From Rhizobium redzepovicii (GTDB lineage: Bacteria; Pseudomonadota; Alphaproteobacteria; Rhizobiales; Rhizobiaceae), in the NCBI RefSeq assembly GCF_019793435.1, contig NZ_JAILYH010000015.1, positions 62,001 to 126,000 of the forward strand: 64,000 nt of DNA, written 5' to 3'. The notes under the pieces are model-generated. The model saw only the letters and a list, made by a program, of their open reading frames with translations. It did not search any database and was not told the DNA's origin. The translations under genes were made by a program, and so were the position numbers. Shown one piece after another: positions 8,181 to 15,992 of the stretch (positions are counted from its first letter, which is position 1; each line of letters begins with the position of its first letter).

Positions 8181-8663
8181 CTATGCGATAGTGATGATCT
8201 CAAGTTCCTGGCCGCCCGTTTCCACCACGTCGCCGACAGCCCGGCCCATCAGCAACCGCGCCACCGGCGAGACATAGGAAATCGATCCGGCCTTGGGATC
8301 GGCCTCATCCTCGCCGACGATCCGATAGGTCTGCACGCGCCCGTCGTCACGGCTGAAGGTCACCGTGCTGCCAAAGGCAACAGTGTCGGTTGACGCAGGA
8401 TCGGCCATAAGTTGGGCGGTGCGTAGCCTTACCGCGAGGTAGCGCAGGTCGCGCAAGGGACCTGCAGCCTGCCGCCGCCGTTCGTTCACGTCATCGATTG
8501 TGCTCGCTGCATCATAAGCCTCGCGAGCTTGCCGGAACTGCCATTCCAGAGCCGTGAGCCCGGCCTCCGTGACCAGGTTCAGATGCGGCGAAACCGGACG
8601 ATCGGGCAGCAGGGTTTCCGAAGCGGTTTCGAAACTCTCTTCCTTGGTGAAGGCGACAGCCAA
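8181..8663 (-). CDS. GreA/GreB-family elongation factor with TTG start
   Basis: Transcription cleavage factor of the GreA/GreB type, 160 residues, acting in the RNA polymerase secondary channel. The N-terminal part is coiled-coil (GLTALEWQFRQAREAYDAA, then ERRRQAAGPLRDLRYLAVRL), and the C-terminal FKBP-like domain has YRIVGEDEADPKAGSISYVSP and LLMGRAVGDVVE. The tip acidic pair is replaced by STIDDVNE, so cleavage activity is uncertain. No ATG fits: GGAG lies seven bases before a TTG at 8663 that gives MAVAFTKEES, the start I propose. The frame continues to 9014 without support. A GGGCG-ttg-CGCCC hairpin lies just upstream. Confidence 0.8.
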   Translation of the reverse strand: MAVAFTKEESFETASETLLPDRPVSPHLNLVTEAGLTALEWQFRQAREAYDAASTIDDVNERRRQAAGPLRDLRYLAVRLRTAQLMADPASTDTVAFGSTVTFSRDDGRVQTYRIVGEDEADPKAGSISYVSPVARLLMGRAVGDVVETGGQELEIITIA

Positions 8664-8785
8664 TTCTATACTCCGTTTTGGGCGCAACGCCCTTTGGTTG
8701 ACGGGCGAACTGCCCATATTTGAAACCATACATACACCGGCTGCCACCGAACCGCCAATCTCGACCTGGCGGCCGCGGCGCAACG

Positions 8786-8810
8786 GAAACGTCCTGCGCC
8801 GTATGGCGTT
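8786..8810 (+). promoter_or_regulatory. Weak EcfG-like promoter before the mgtC-like gene
   Basis: GAAAC (8786-8790), 16 bases, then CGTT (8807-8810) is one mismatch from the alphaproteobacterial GGAAC-N16/17-CGTT general stress promoter. It lies 35 bases before the short leader ORF. Confidence 0.25.
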
Positions 8811-8844
8811 TAGACCCTGATGCATCGAGGCTGAGGAGGATCGA

Positions 8845-8907
8845 ATGCCCGACGAGCAGCGTAAAGGGCGAGACGAAGCCTGGAGCCCGGCATGCCTTCG
8901 CTCCTGA
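8845..8907 (+). CDS. Short leader ORF overlapping the mgtC-like start
   Basis: A 20-codon frame, MPDEQRKGRDEAWSPACLRS, with a strong ribosome site (GAGGAGG, six bases before the ATG). It ends at TGA 8905-8907, 13 bases inside the mgtC-like gene and in another frame, so its translation must affect initiation at 8892. In enterobacteria mgtC is controlled by short leader ORFs; this one has no sequence likeness to them, so any parallel is inference. It may simply be a translational coupler. Confidence 0.45.
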   Translation: MPDEQRKGRDEAWSPACLRS

Positions 8908-9611
8908 CCGACGCCATGCCGCTGACGCCGAGCTGGTGGGATATCGCCGCGCGCATCATGCTGACGGTGATTGCCGCCGGCCTTATCGGCCTCGATCGCG
9001 AGCGCGGCGGCCACGCCGCAGGCTTCAGGACCACGATCCTGGTGGCGCTTGCCGCCTGCATCGCAATGGTCCAGGCGAACCTGCTACTCTCGACCTACGG
9101 AAAAACCCTGAGTTTCTTCACGCAGATGGACGTGCTGCGTTTTCCGCTCGGCGTCCTCACAGGCGTTGGCTTTATCGGCGGCGGAGCAATCCTCAGGCGC
9201 GGCGACATGATGACCGGCGTCACCACGGCGGCAACCTTGTGGTTCATGACGGTCGTCGGCCTCTGTTTCGGCGGCGGCCAGGTCGTCACCGGCACAGTGG
9301 CGACGGTCGTTGCCTTCATCGTGCTGTCGCCACTGAAACGCCTGGACAGTTGGCTGCGCTGCGAACGCAAGGCGACACTCGTCGTCTATGGCTCGAGCTC
9401 CAATATTCCCGACCTGTCAGCTGTGCTGGACTCTGTTGAGTGCAGCGCATTGTTCGTTTCGCTGGGACAGGCCGAAGACGGCCGCATCGGCGTGACGTTC
9501 GAATTGCGCTGGCTGGCGAAAGATCCGGATGCATCAGCACGCGCAATCCTTTTCGCCGTCTCCGAGACGCACGAGGTCGCGAATTTCTCGATGCATTCGA
9601 CGACGACGTGA
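8892..9611 (+). CDS. MgtC/SapB-family inner-membrane protein
   Basis: A 239-residue membrane protein of the MgtC/SapB family. The N-terminal half has about five membrane segments with the family motifs GLIGLDRERGGHAAGFRTT and GVLTGVGFIGGGAIL, then TGVTTAATLW. A soluble C-terminal domain of about 80 residues follows. MgtC proteins support growth in low magnesium and inside host cells and modulate the F-type ATP synthase in Salmonella; the role in rhizobia is inferred only. The start at 8892 has GGAG six bases upstream and lies inside the short leader ORF. Confidence 0.9.
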   Translation: MPSLLTDAMPLTPSWWDIAARIMLTVIAAGLIGLDRERGGHAAGFRTTILVALAACIAMVQANLLLSTYGKTLSFFTQMDVLRFPLGVLTGVGFIGGGAILRRGDMMTGVTTAATLWFMTVVGLCFGGGQVVTGTVATVVAFIVLSPLKRLDSWLRCERKATLVVYGSSSNIPDLSAVLDSVECSALFVSLGQAEDGRIGVTFELRWLAKDPDASARAILFAVSETHEVANFSMHSTTT

Positions 9612-9650
9612 ACAGGACGACCCCCGCCATCGCTGCCGCTGTTCTTCGAC

Positions 9651-9836
9651 CTATTTGGAGGCGTGCTCCGGTTTACCCTTTCTTTTGGTGGAGGCGAACT
9701 CCTCCAGCTGCTTCTCGCTCATGGATTCCTCCATCTGCTTCGAGGCACCCTTGAGCTCTTTCTTGGGCGTATCGCCGCGCTTGGCCGAGAGTGCGGCACC
9801 CGCCGCCTTCTGCTGGGCCTTGGACTTGGCTGGCAT
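9651..9836 (-). CDS. Small basic protein, DUF3008-like
   Basis: A 61-residue hydrophilic protein with the characteristic opening MPAKSKAQQKAAGAALSAKRG, followed by MEESMSEKQLEEFASTKRKG. I recognise it as the DUF3008 type seen across alphaproteobacteria; its function is unknown. The ribosome site GAGAAGGAG lies before the ATG. It ends a set of three small minus-strand genes (10363 to 9651, gaps of 33 and 50 bases) that probably share the EcfG-like promoter at 10398-10422, which points to a general stress role. Confidence 0.85.
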   Translation of the reverse strand: MPAKSKAQQKAAGAALSAKRGDTPKKELKGASKQMEESMSEKQLEEFASTKRKGKPEHASK

Positions 9837-9869
9837 ATCGATCTCCTTCTCGTTGGGATCAGCAGCCCT

Positions 9870-10079
9870 TTAAAGCTTCCTCAGTTGGTCTGGCTTGTGC
9901 GCGGCGCGTTTTCCCGATTTATCGCTCTCGACGATATATTGCGGCTCCGCCGCCGATGCCTTCACTTGGTGACTTTTGATCTTCGTGGGGCTGGTCTGCT
10001 TCTTCACCACCTTGCCTTCGGTCTCTCCCTGGCTGGTATCCCAGCTTACTTCGTCGCCCTTTTTCAATTGTTTGGACAT
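9870..10079 (-). CDS. DUF2945-type small protein (Tudor-like)
   Basis: A 69-residue basic protein. The start KKGDEVSWDTSQGETEGKVV and ending QYIVESDKSGKRAAHKPDQLRKL match the DUF2945 or hypervirulence-associated Tudor-like fold, a small beta barrel of unknown role. AGGGA lies before the ATG at 10079; the frame is open further upstream to 10211 without support. It is the middle gene of the small stress-type cluster. A nine-pair hairpin GGCTGCGGC-cgaa-GCCGCAGCC sits at about 10099-10120 between it and the gene upstream and may set the relative amounts. Confidence 0.8.
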   Translation of the reverse strand: MSKQLKKGDEVSWDTSQGETEGKVVKKQTSPTKIKSHQVKASAAEPQYIVESDKSGKRAAHKPDQLRKL

Positions 10080-10129
10080 ATGTGTTCCCTTGATATGGGG
10101 CTGCGGCCGAAGCCGCAGCCGATTGCTCG

Positions 10130-10363
10130 TCAGTTGATGGTGGCCCACTGGCTGCGGACATCCCTGGCATTCTTCGACAGGTGAACATGTGCGTCGACGT
10201 GATCGACCCAATCGATCGGGATCAGGTGGTGTTTGCCGTCTTCCGAGTCGGTCTTCGTCAGCTTGATGCGGGTGGGACCGTCGAGATGATCGACCGTCCC
10301 CATATGGGTGCCGTCGGCAGCCCGCACTTCCATATGTTCTCGGATCTGGTCTGCGGAAATCAT
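10130..10363 (-). CDS. DUF2171-type small protein
   Basis: A 77-residue soluble protein, MISADQIREHMEVRAADGTHMG, with a PRC-barrel-like beta region (GTVDHLDGPTRIKLTKTD) and an ending HVHLSKNARDVRSQW. This is the DUF2171 family, often annotated as a stress-linked protein of unknown role. The ribosome site AAAGGAGGAAACG decides the start at 10363. It is the first gene of the three-gene cluster and has a consensus-quality EcfG promoter 35 bases upstream. Confidence 0.85.
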   Translation of the reverse strand: MISADQIREHMEVRAADGTHMGTVDHLDGPTRIKLTKTDSEDGKHHLIPIDWVDHVDAHVHLSKNARDVRSQWATIN

Positions 10364-10397
10364 CGTTTCCTCCTTTGCGTCATTGCTACGAAGCGGC

Positions 10398-10422
10398 AAC
10401 GACGTGGAGCGGACATGGTTCC
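10398..10422 (-). promoter_or_regulatory. EcfG-type general stress promoter
   Basis: On the minus strand GGAAC (10422-10418), 16 bases, then CGTT (10401-10398). This matches the alphaproteobacterial EcfG consensus GGAAC-N16/17-CGTT exactly and lies 35 bases upstream of the DUF2171 start. Confidence 0.65.
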
Positions 10423-10637
10423 GATGCGTCTTGCCGCAGCCGGAATTATGCTGGCCGGGATCAATCCAGCGACTCAAGAAAACCCGGCAGCGGCGCAATG
10501 ATCATTCAATATCTCTGATGTTATCCATAAACTCTATTCGTTTGAATGATGGGTTCCCAGAGGCCATATTGGCATCATGGACATGGACGAACCTCCCATC
10601 GATGACCATGTCCCTGACCTAAGAAAGGAACCGGAAA

Positions 10638-10838
10638 ATGACCACGCTCACCTATCGCGGTGGCGGCAAGCCCTTCACCTCCGGCGCAGGCCGCTTCGAT
10701 CTGGCAAATTATGCTCGCAAGCTCGTGCTTGCCTGGACCCGCTGGCGGACCGCCCGTGAAATCGAAGCGATGCCCTTCGACATTCGCAAGGATATTGGCT
10801 GGCCGAGCACGGACGACAACAAACACCGGACCATGTAA
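10638..10838 (+). CDS. Small DUF1127-like protein
   Basis: A 66-residue protein. The ending AREIEAMPFDIRKDIGWPS is a DUF1127-type helix in which a short amphipathic segment ends in DIG; a basic region with LVLAWTRWRT precedes it. AAAGGAA lies nine bases before the ATG and a good terminator follows at 10866-10898, so it is probably a single-gene unit. DUF1127 proteins are small regulators in alphaproteobacteria, some acting on RNA turnover; nothing more specific can be said. Confidence 0.75.
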   Translation: MTTLTYRGGGKPFTSGAGRFDLANYARKLVLAWTRWRTAREIEAMPFDIRKDIGWPSTDDNKHRTM

Positions 10839-10865
10839 TGAATGCGACATTCCTCTCAAGATGAG

Positions 10866-10898
10866 GGCGGCGTCTGCATCACGCAACGCCGCCTTTTT
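10866..10898 (+). terminator. Intrinsic terminator
   Basis: GGCGGCG (10866-10872), a 14-base loop, CGCCGCC (10887-10893), then five T residues. It ends the small gene 10638-10838. Confidence 0.8.
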
Positions 10899-11121
10899 CG
10901 CGGCCTGACCGCCCATTCCCAGGCCGTTTTCAGGCTTGAATGTCAGTCGCCCGTCAGCCCGATCTTTGTCCCATCCTCAGCCCTCCGGGCGGTTTGACTG
11001 ACTAGATCGCGACCAATGTCGCATATTTGCTCTTCCCGGCCGCATTTTTCCATGCCAGTGTCGCTTTCAGGACATCGGCGCGACGCATTCCGCGCAACGA
11101 ATGTATCATCGCCCCTCGAGC

Positions 11122-12156
11122 ATGGATTTCGCTATGAACAGGATGCAGATCAAGAAGCGTTCGCTGGTCTTCTTTATGGTACCGCAATTCACCATGCTGC
11201 CCTTTTCGGCGGCCGTGGACACCTTGCGCATCGCCAATCGCATGCTCGGCTACCAGGCCTATACCTGGCGGCTCGCCTCCCTCGACGGGGAGAAGGTCTA
11301 TTCCTCCTGCGGCATCGGCGTCGAGGCCAATTCCTCGCTCGCCGAAGAGCGCCGCCATCTCGGCGGCGAAAACCGGCCGGGCATGGTGCTTGTCTGTTCC
11401 GGCATCGATGTCGAGCAGTTCAACAACAAGTCGGTCAATGCCTGGCTGCGTGAGTGCTACAATCGCGGCGTTGCCGTCGGCAGCCTCTGTACGGGCGCGC
11501 ATGTGCTGGCCCAGGCCGGCCTTCTGAACGGCAAGCGCTGCGCCATTCACTGGGAAAACCTGCCGGGCTTTTCGGAAGCCTTTCCGCAGGCCGAAGTCTA
11601 TGCCGATCTCTACGAGATCGACGGCAATCTCTATACCTGCGCCGGCGGCACCGCCTCGCTCGACATGATGCTGAACCTCGTCGGCGAGGATTTCGGCGAA
11701 AGCCTCGTCAACCGCATCTGCGAACAGCACCTGACCGACCGCGTGCGCAACCCGCACGACCGCCAGCGCCTGCCGCTGCGCGCCCGCCTCGGCGTGCAGA
11801 ACGCCAAGGTACTGTCGATCATCGAGCTGATGGAAGGCAATCTGGCCGAGCCGCTGTCGCTGATCGAGATCGCCGATGGTGCCGGCCTCTCCCGCCGCCA
11901 GATCGAACGGCTGTTCCGCCAGGAGATGGGCCGCTCGCCGGCCCGCTACTATCTCGAAATCCGCCTCGATCGCGCCCGCCATCTTCTGGTGCAATCCTCG
12001 ATGCCCGTCGTCGAGGTCGCGGTTGCCTGCGGTTTCGTCTCGGCCTCGCATTTCTCCAAGTGTTATCGCGAACTCTACCATCGCTCGCCGCAGCAGGAGC
12101 GCGCCGAGCGCAAGATGACCATGGCGACCGCGCGCCAGCAGGCGGTCGCTGCCTGA
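11122..12156 (+). CDS. GlxA-type transcriptional regulator (DJ-1/PfpI plus AraC domain)
   Basis: About 344 residues. The N-terminal amidotransferase-like domain has VFFMVPQFTMLPFSAAVDTL and GSLCTGAHVLAQAGLL, with the cysteine at the nucleophile elbow. A C-terminal AraC double helix-turn-helix follows (LSLIEIADGAGLSRRQIERL, then VVEVAVACGFVSASHFSKCY). Members regulate amino acid, carnitine or betaine catabolism, for example GbdR and CdhR. There is no target gene beside it. Starts at 11101, 11122, 11134 and 11143 are all possible with weak ribosome sites; 11122 is my choice. Confidence 0.85.
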   Translation: MDFAMNRMQIKKRSLVFFMVPQFTMLPFSAAVDTLRIANRMLGYQAYTWRLASLDGEKVYSSCGIGVEANSSLAEERRHLGGENRPGMVLVCSGIDVEQFNNKSVNAWLRECYNRGVAVGSLCTGAHVLAQAGLLNGKRCAIHWENLPGFSEAFPQAEVYADLYEIDGNLYTCAGGTASLDMMLNLVGEDFGESLVNRICEQHLTDRVRNPHDRQRLPLRARLGVQNAKVLSIIELMEGNLAEPLSLIEIADGAGLSRRQIERLFRQEMGRSPARYYLEIRLDRARHLLVQSSMPVVEVAVACGFVSASHFSKCYRELYHRSPQQERAERKMTMATARQQAVAA

Positions 12157-12209
12157 GAGTTTGAAAGAGCGCGCCGCCTGACATTAGGGCGGCGCTTCGC
12201 CTGAATAGC

Positions 12210-13541
12210 TTATTGCGCCGCTTCTTCCGTCATCCTGGCGTCGGAATAGACCTGGTTGCGGCCTCTGTGCTTGGCCATATAGAGGAACTGGTCGGCGGCG
12301 TTGAGGTAGTTCTCGAAAGTTTCGTAGCCTTCGATTTCGGCAATGCCGATCGAAATCGTGACGCCGAGTTCCTCGTCGTCGGCGGTGACCTTCAGCCGGG
12401 AAATGTCCGAGCGGATCTCGTCGCAAAGCTTGGTCGCGGCAAGGGAATCCATCTGTGGGAAAAGGATGGCGAATTCCTCGCCGCCAAGCCGCGAGAGCAG
12501 ATTGTCGCTGCCGTCGAAGATCGTGAACAGCCTGTTCGCGACAGCCTTCAGCACCTTGTCACCGATCTCGTGGCCGTAGGTATCGTTCAGCCGCTTGAAA
12601 TGGTCGATATCGAGAATGGCCACGGAACTCGGCACTTTCAGCCGCAGACACTCATTCACCAGCTTCGGGCCGTTGTCGTAGAAATAGCGGCGGTTGTAGA
12701 GGCCGGTCAGGTAGTCGCACGCCGCCGCCGCCCTCAGCTGCCGCATCTGCGCCAGCGTTTCCGCATTGTTGGCGATGCGGCACTGCAATTCCTCGGCGAC
12801 GAAGGGCCGGTAGACGAAATCGCTGGCGCCGGCCTTGAGGAAACTGGCAGACAGCATGCGGTCATTGGAGGCGGAAACACCGATGACGCGCAGCCTGTCC
12901 GATCCGAAGCGGTGGCGGATACGCCGCGTCAGCTCGTAGCCGCTCATGTCGGGCATATGGTGGTCGGTGACGACGAGCTCGATATCGCTGTAAGCCTCGA
13001 GTGCTGCCAGTGCCTCGAGCCCCGAATTTGCCTCGACGACGAGATATTGCTGCGCCTTCAGCAGGTCGACCAGCACCTGCCGCGCCGAGACGACATCATC
13101 GACAACGAGCACCCGCGTCTTGCGGTTGGAGATCGCCCGCCGGACGGTGGCAACCAGATTGTCGAGCGCGAATTCATTGTCCTTCAGCACGTAATCGATG
13201 ACATTGCGCTCCATGATCCTGTTGCGCGTGTTGAGATCGAATGTCGCGGTGAAGACGATCGCCGGGATATCGTGCTCGATCGTGCAGTCAAGCGCTTCGC
13301 CATAGGGCGAATCCGGCAGGTTTAGATCGACGACGGCCATGGTATAGCCGTGACCGTCCTCGGCAAGTTCCTCGCGAAGAGCCTTCAACGACGGGCAGGA
13401 CTTGACTGCAAGGCCGAGCTCCGTCTGGAACCGATGGCAGAGCACAGCGGAAAACATCCGGGAATCTTCAACCAGAAGTATTTTGAGCCCGCCTGAGCGG
13501 AGCCCGATGCCATCTCGCTGAAAATCCGCTTGAAAAGCCAC
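12210..13541 (-). CDS. Two-receiver diguanylate cyclase (REC-REC-GGDEF)
   Basis: About 443 residues with the PleD layout. Receiver 1 has LLVEDSRM and acceptor Asp in VVDLNLPD; receiver 2 has LVVDDVVSA and TDHHMPDMSG; the cyclase domain has CDYLTGLYNRRYF and RLGGEEFAIL. The GGEEF site predicts synthesis of cyclic di-GMP from GTP. I see no RxxD inhibitory site five residues before it. No ATG fits the first receiver; a GTG at 13541 with GGGGGA upstream is proposed. It lies downstream of the related two-receiver gene, about 190 bases away on the same strand, so the two probably form one signalling unit. Confidence 0.85.
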   Translation of the reverse strand: MAFQADFQRDGIGLRSGGLKILLVEDSRMFSAVLCHRFQTELGLAVKSCPSLKALREELAEDGHGYTMAVVDLNLPDSPYGEALDCTIEHDIPAIVFTATFDLNTRNRIMERNVIDYVLKDNEFALDNLVATVRRAISNRKTRVLVVDDVVSARQVLVDLLKAQQYLVVEANSGLEALAALEAYSDIELVVTDHHMPDMSGYELTRRIRHRFGSDRLRVIGVSASNDRMLSASFLKAGASDFVYRPFVAEELQCRIANNAETLAQMRQLRAAAACDYLTGLYNRRYFYDNGPKLVNECLRLKVPSSVAILDIDHFKRLNDTYGHEIGDKVLKAVANRLFTIFDGSDNLLSRLGGEEFAILFPQMDSLAATKLCDEIRSDISRLKVTADDEELGVTISIGIAEIEGYETFENYLNAADQFLYMAKHRGRNQVYSDARMTEEAAQ

Positions 13542-13727
13542 AGCCGCTAATCCCCCATGCGTCCGATGGCCTCGACTCGGCCCTCTCCCCGGCGCGGCGG
13601 ACGATAACCGAGGGGCCTGCGCGCGTGAAGGGGACAAATGACGGCGTTACTTGTAATTGCAGAAATTCGATGACGGTCTGCGACCATCATCTCCGCCTCG
13701 CTGGCGATATCGATACTGGAAGGGCCG

Positions 13728-14558
13728 TCAGGCAACCGCCCGCTCCCTGCGCATCGACTGGATTTGCAACAGCGTATCGAGGTTCTGGTTGACGCGGCAA
13801 TAGAACTCCTCGTCGATGAAGGGGCGCAGCATGAAATCATTGCCACCGGCCTTCAGGAAACGCGCGGAAAGCAACCGGTTCGAGGAGGAGGAAACGCCGA
13901 TGATGCGCAACTCATGCGAGCCGATATTCGAGCGGATGCGCCGCGTCAGCTCGAAGCCGTCGATGTCGGGCATGTTGTAATCGGTGATCATCAGGCCGAT
14001 ATCGCGGTTGGCCTTCAGGATCTCCAATGCCTTGGCGCCGTTCTCGGCGGTGCTGACGCGGAAATTATAGCGTTTCAGCCGGCTCGACAGCAGCGCGCGG
14101 GCCGTGGCGCTGTCGTCGACGATCAGCACGTGGTGACGATGATTGGTCAGGAACCGGCAAATCGATTCCGCCAGAAGGTCGACGGCGAAGATATTGTCCT
14201 TGAGGATATAGTCGACAATGTCCTTGGCCATCAGCTTGTCGCGCATGCCGTCGTGGAAGGTGCCGGTAAAGACGATGGTCGGGATGGAAAGATCGACCAG
14301 ATATTCAAGCGCTTCGCCGTTTTCGGCGCCGGGCAGGTTGATGTTCGAGATTGCCAGCGTGATCGGATCGGAAGACTTGTCGTAGGAAAACTGCAGATCC
14401 TCGAAGCTGCGGCAGATCTCGACGTCAATGTCGAACAGCTCCTTGAGGCGTTTGCTGATCATCGAGGTGAATACGTTGGAATCTTCCGCGACAATAATAC
14501 GCGCACCAGCAAACATTTCCCCGGAATATTGCATCCCCGAAATACCTAGAAACGCCAT
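13728..14558 (-). CDS. Tandem-receiver protein with an altered first receiver
   Basis: A 276-residue response regulator made of two receivers and no output domain. Receiver 1 has the acidic pair (IIVAEDSNVF), but the expected acceptor reads AISNINLPG, with Asn where the paralogue at 12210 has Asp, so it probably cannot be phosphorylated there. Receiver 2 is complete (VLIVDDSATA, then ITDYNMPDIDG). It aligns along its length with the first two domains of the neighbouring diguanylate cyclase, so the pair arose by duplication. AAAGG lies six bases before the ATG at 14558. It may act as an adaptor or phosphate partner. Confidence 0.85.
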   Translation of the reverse strand: MAFLGISGMQYSGEMFAGARIIVAEDSNVFTSMISKRLKELFDIDVEICRSFEDLQFSYDKSSDPITLAISNINLPGAENGEALEYLVDLSIPTIVFTGTFHDGMRDKLMAKDIVDYILKDNIFAVDLLAESICRFLTNHRHHVLIVDDSATARALLSSRLKRYNFRVSTAENGAKALEILKANRDIGLMITDYNMPDIDGFELTRRIRSNIGSHELRIIGVSSSSNRLLSARFLKAGGNDFMLRPFIDEEFYCRVNQNLDTLLQIQSMRRERAVA

Positions 14559-14847
14559 AGCAAACCTTTGATGTAAAATCTGTCCCCGGATCAATTTGGT
14601 ACATCAATTGATTTGAGTAATTATTAATCGGCGCGTCCGGATGTGAAACGAAGAAGCGGCCTGATAGGGCCACCTCCGACTTCTTGCAGATATGATTAAG
14701 AAATCAGCCGCGAAACGGAGGCTGCAGCCTCGAAGGACGGGCCGATCACGCGGGTAAGACGCCACTTACGCGCGCCCATCGGCTGGCAGCGCGCCGCCGA
14801 AGCATTTTTAAACAGGGTTACGACCGACCCGCCGACGAGGCTTGCCC

Positions 14848-15607
14848 ATGACCCAATCCGACCCGGTGATCGAATGGCTGATCGATTCCGACCCGTCGAT
14901 CCGGTGGCAGGTGATGCGCGGCCTGCTGGACGCCCCGGAGCGGGAATGGATGGCCGAGCGGGCCAGGTGGAGACCGAGGGCTGGGGCGCCAGGCTGCTTG
15001 CCTGCCGGGACGAGGACGGGCAATGGGCGGGCGGCGCCTTCCTGCCGCCGGTTTCGATCCCCAGGAATGGCGCGAGCACGGCCAGCCATGGACGGCCACG
15101 AGCTTTTCGCTGTCGCAACTCAGGGAATTCGGTCTCGATCCCGCCTGCGGGCAGGCCAGGCGCAGCGTCGAATTGATCGGCACCAACGCCCGTTGGGAAG
15201 AAGACGGCCAGCCCTATTGGCAGGGCGAAGTCGAAGAATGCATCAACCGCCGCACGATCGCCGACGGCGCTTATTTCGGCATCGATGTCTCGCCAATTGT
15301 CGACAGGCTGACCGGCGAGCGTCTCGACGACGGCGGCTGGAACTGCTTGCGGGTCGACGGCTCCTACCGCTCCCCTTTCGCCAGCACCATCAATGTGCTG
15401 GAAGGCCTGCTGGAATTCGAGAGATCGACTGGCGGCACGCCGCAATGCCGGGAGGCGCGCCGGTCTGGTGAGGAATTTCTGCTTAAGCGCCACCTGTCGC
15501 GCCCCTCCGAGCTGGTACTGGAAATCCTGCCTGAGACGCACAAAGGCGCCTTCACCAAGGAAGACGGCGAGAAAGTGCTCGACGCCAAGGGCAAGCGGAT
15601 CGTCTGA
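14848..15607 (+). pseudogene. Frameshifted squalene-cyclase-like/prenyltransferase-fold protein gene
   Basis: Three frames must be joined to read one protein. From ATG 14848 the first frame gives a normal start (DPVIEWLIDSDPSIRWQVMR). Near 14964 a base seems missing and the frame moves to ETEGWGARLLACRDEDGQW. Near 15047 another base seems missing and the third frame runs from GFDPQEWREHGQPW to 15607. The joined product resembles conserved proteins with alpha-toroid repeats (DDGGWNC, STINVLEGLLEFE). After about EEFLLKRH the usual C-terminal half is absent and an unrelated tail follows. Either decay of an old gene or sequence errors would explain the shifts; the odd tail favours decay. Confidence 0.65.
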
Positions 15608-15613
15608 TCCCGC

Positions 15614-15880
15614 TTACTTCACCACGGCCGAGCCCTTGACAATGTCGATCGTCTCGCCGCCGTCAAGCCCGATGCGGTCGCCGTCGGGCGTCGTCATGAA
15701 ACAGCCGGAAGCGCAGAGGTTCTCCGAAGCACCGGCATCGACCACGACCTCGACGCGCTGGCCGCTCTCGGTGATGACAAGCACCACTGCAGCCGGATCG
15801 GTGTTGGTGATGGATGCCGCCTGAACCGCGGGCGCGGCAAGCAGCGGGACAAGCAAAACGGCGGCAAACCTTGCCATCAT
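15614..15880 (-). CDS. Small periplasmic hypothetical protein
   Basis: An 88-residue protein with a clear signal peptide (MMARFAAVLLVPLLAAPAVQ, cut near AASI) and a beta-rich mature part of about 65 residues. Two cysteines in NLCASGCF could form a disulfide. I do not recognise the family. It is convergent with the frameshifted gene at 14848, seven bases away, and has its own upstream gap of about 110 bases before the channel gene. Confidence 0.7.
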   Translation of the reverse strand: MMARFAAVLLVPLLAAPAVQAASITNTDPAAVVLVITESGQRVEVVVDAGASENLCASGCFMTTPDGDRIGLDGGETIDIVKGSAVVK

Positions 15881-15992
15881 GTGCGGCGGCGCGGGCGCGC
15901 CCTCCCCTCGAACGACCGGTGCTGCCCTCGGCAGCGATCCCGATGGTGGAGATCATGCACATAGACCTGTGAATGATGGCTGAATGAGCCGT

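Noticed and set aside
14696..15541. 281-codon minus-strand frame over the frameshifted gene
   Set aside because: Composition is that of an antisense shadow, and the plus-strand frames carry recognisable family motifs.
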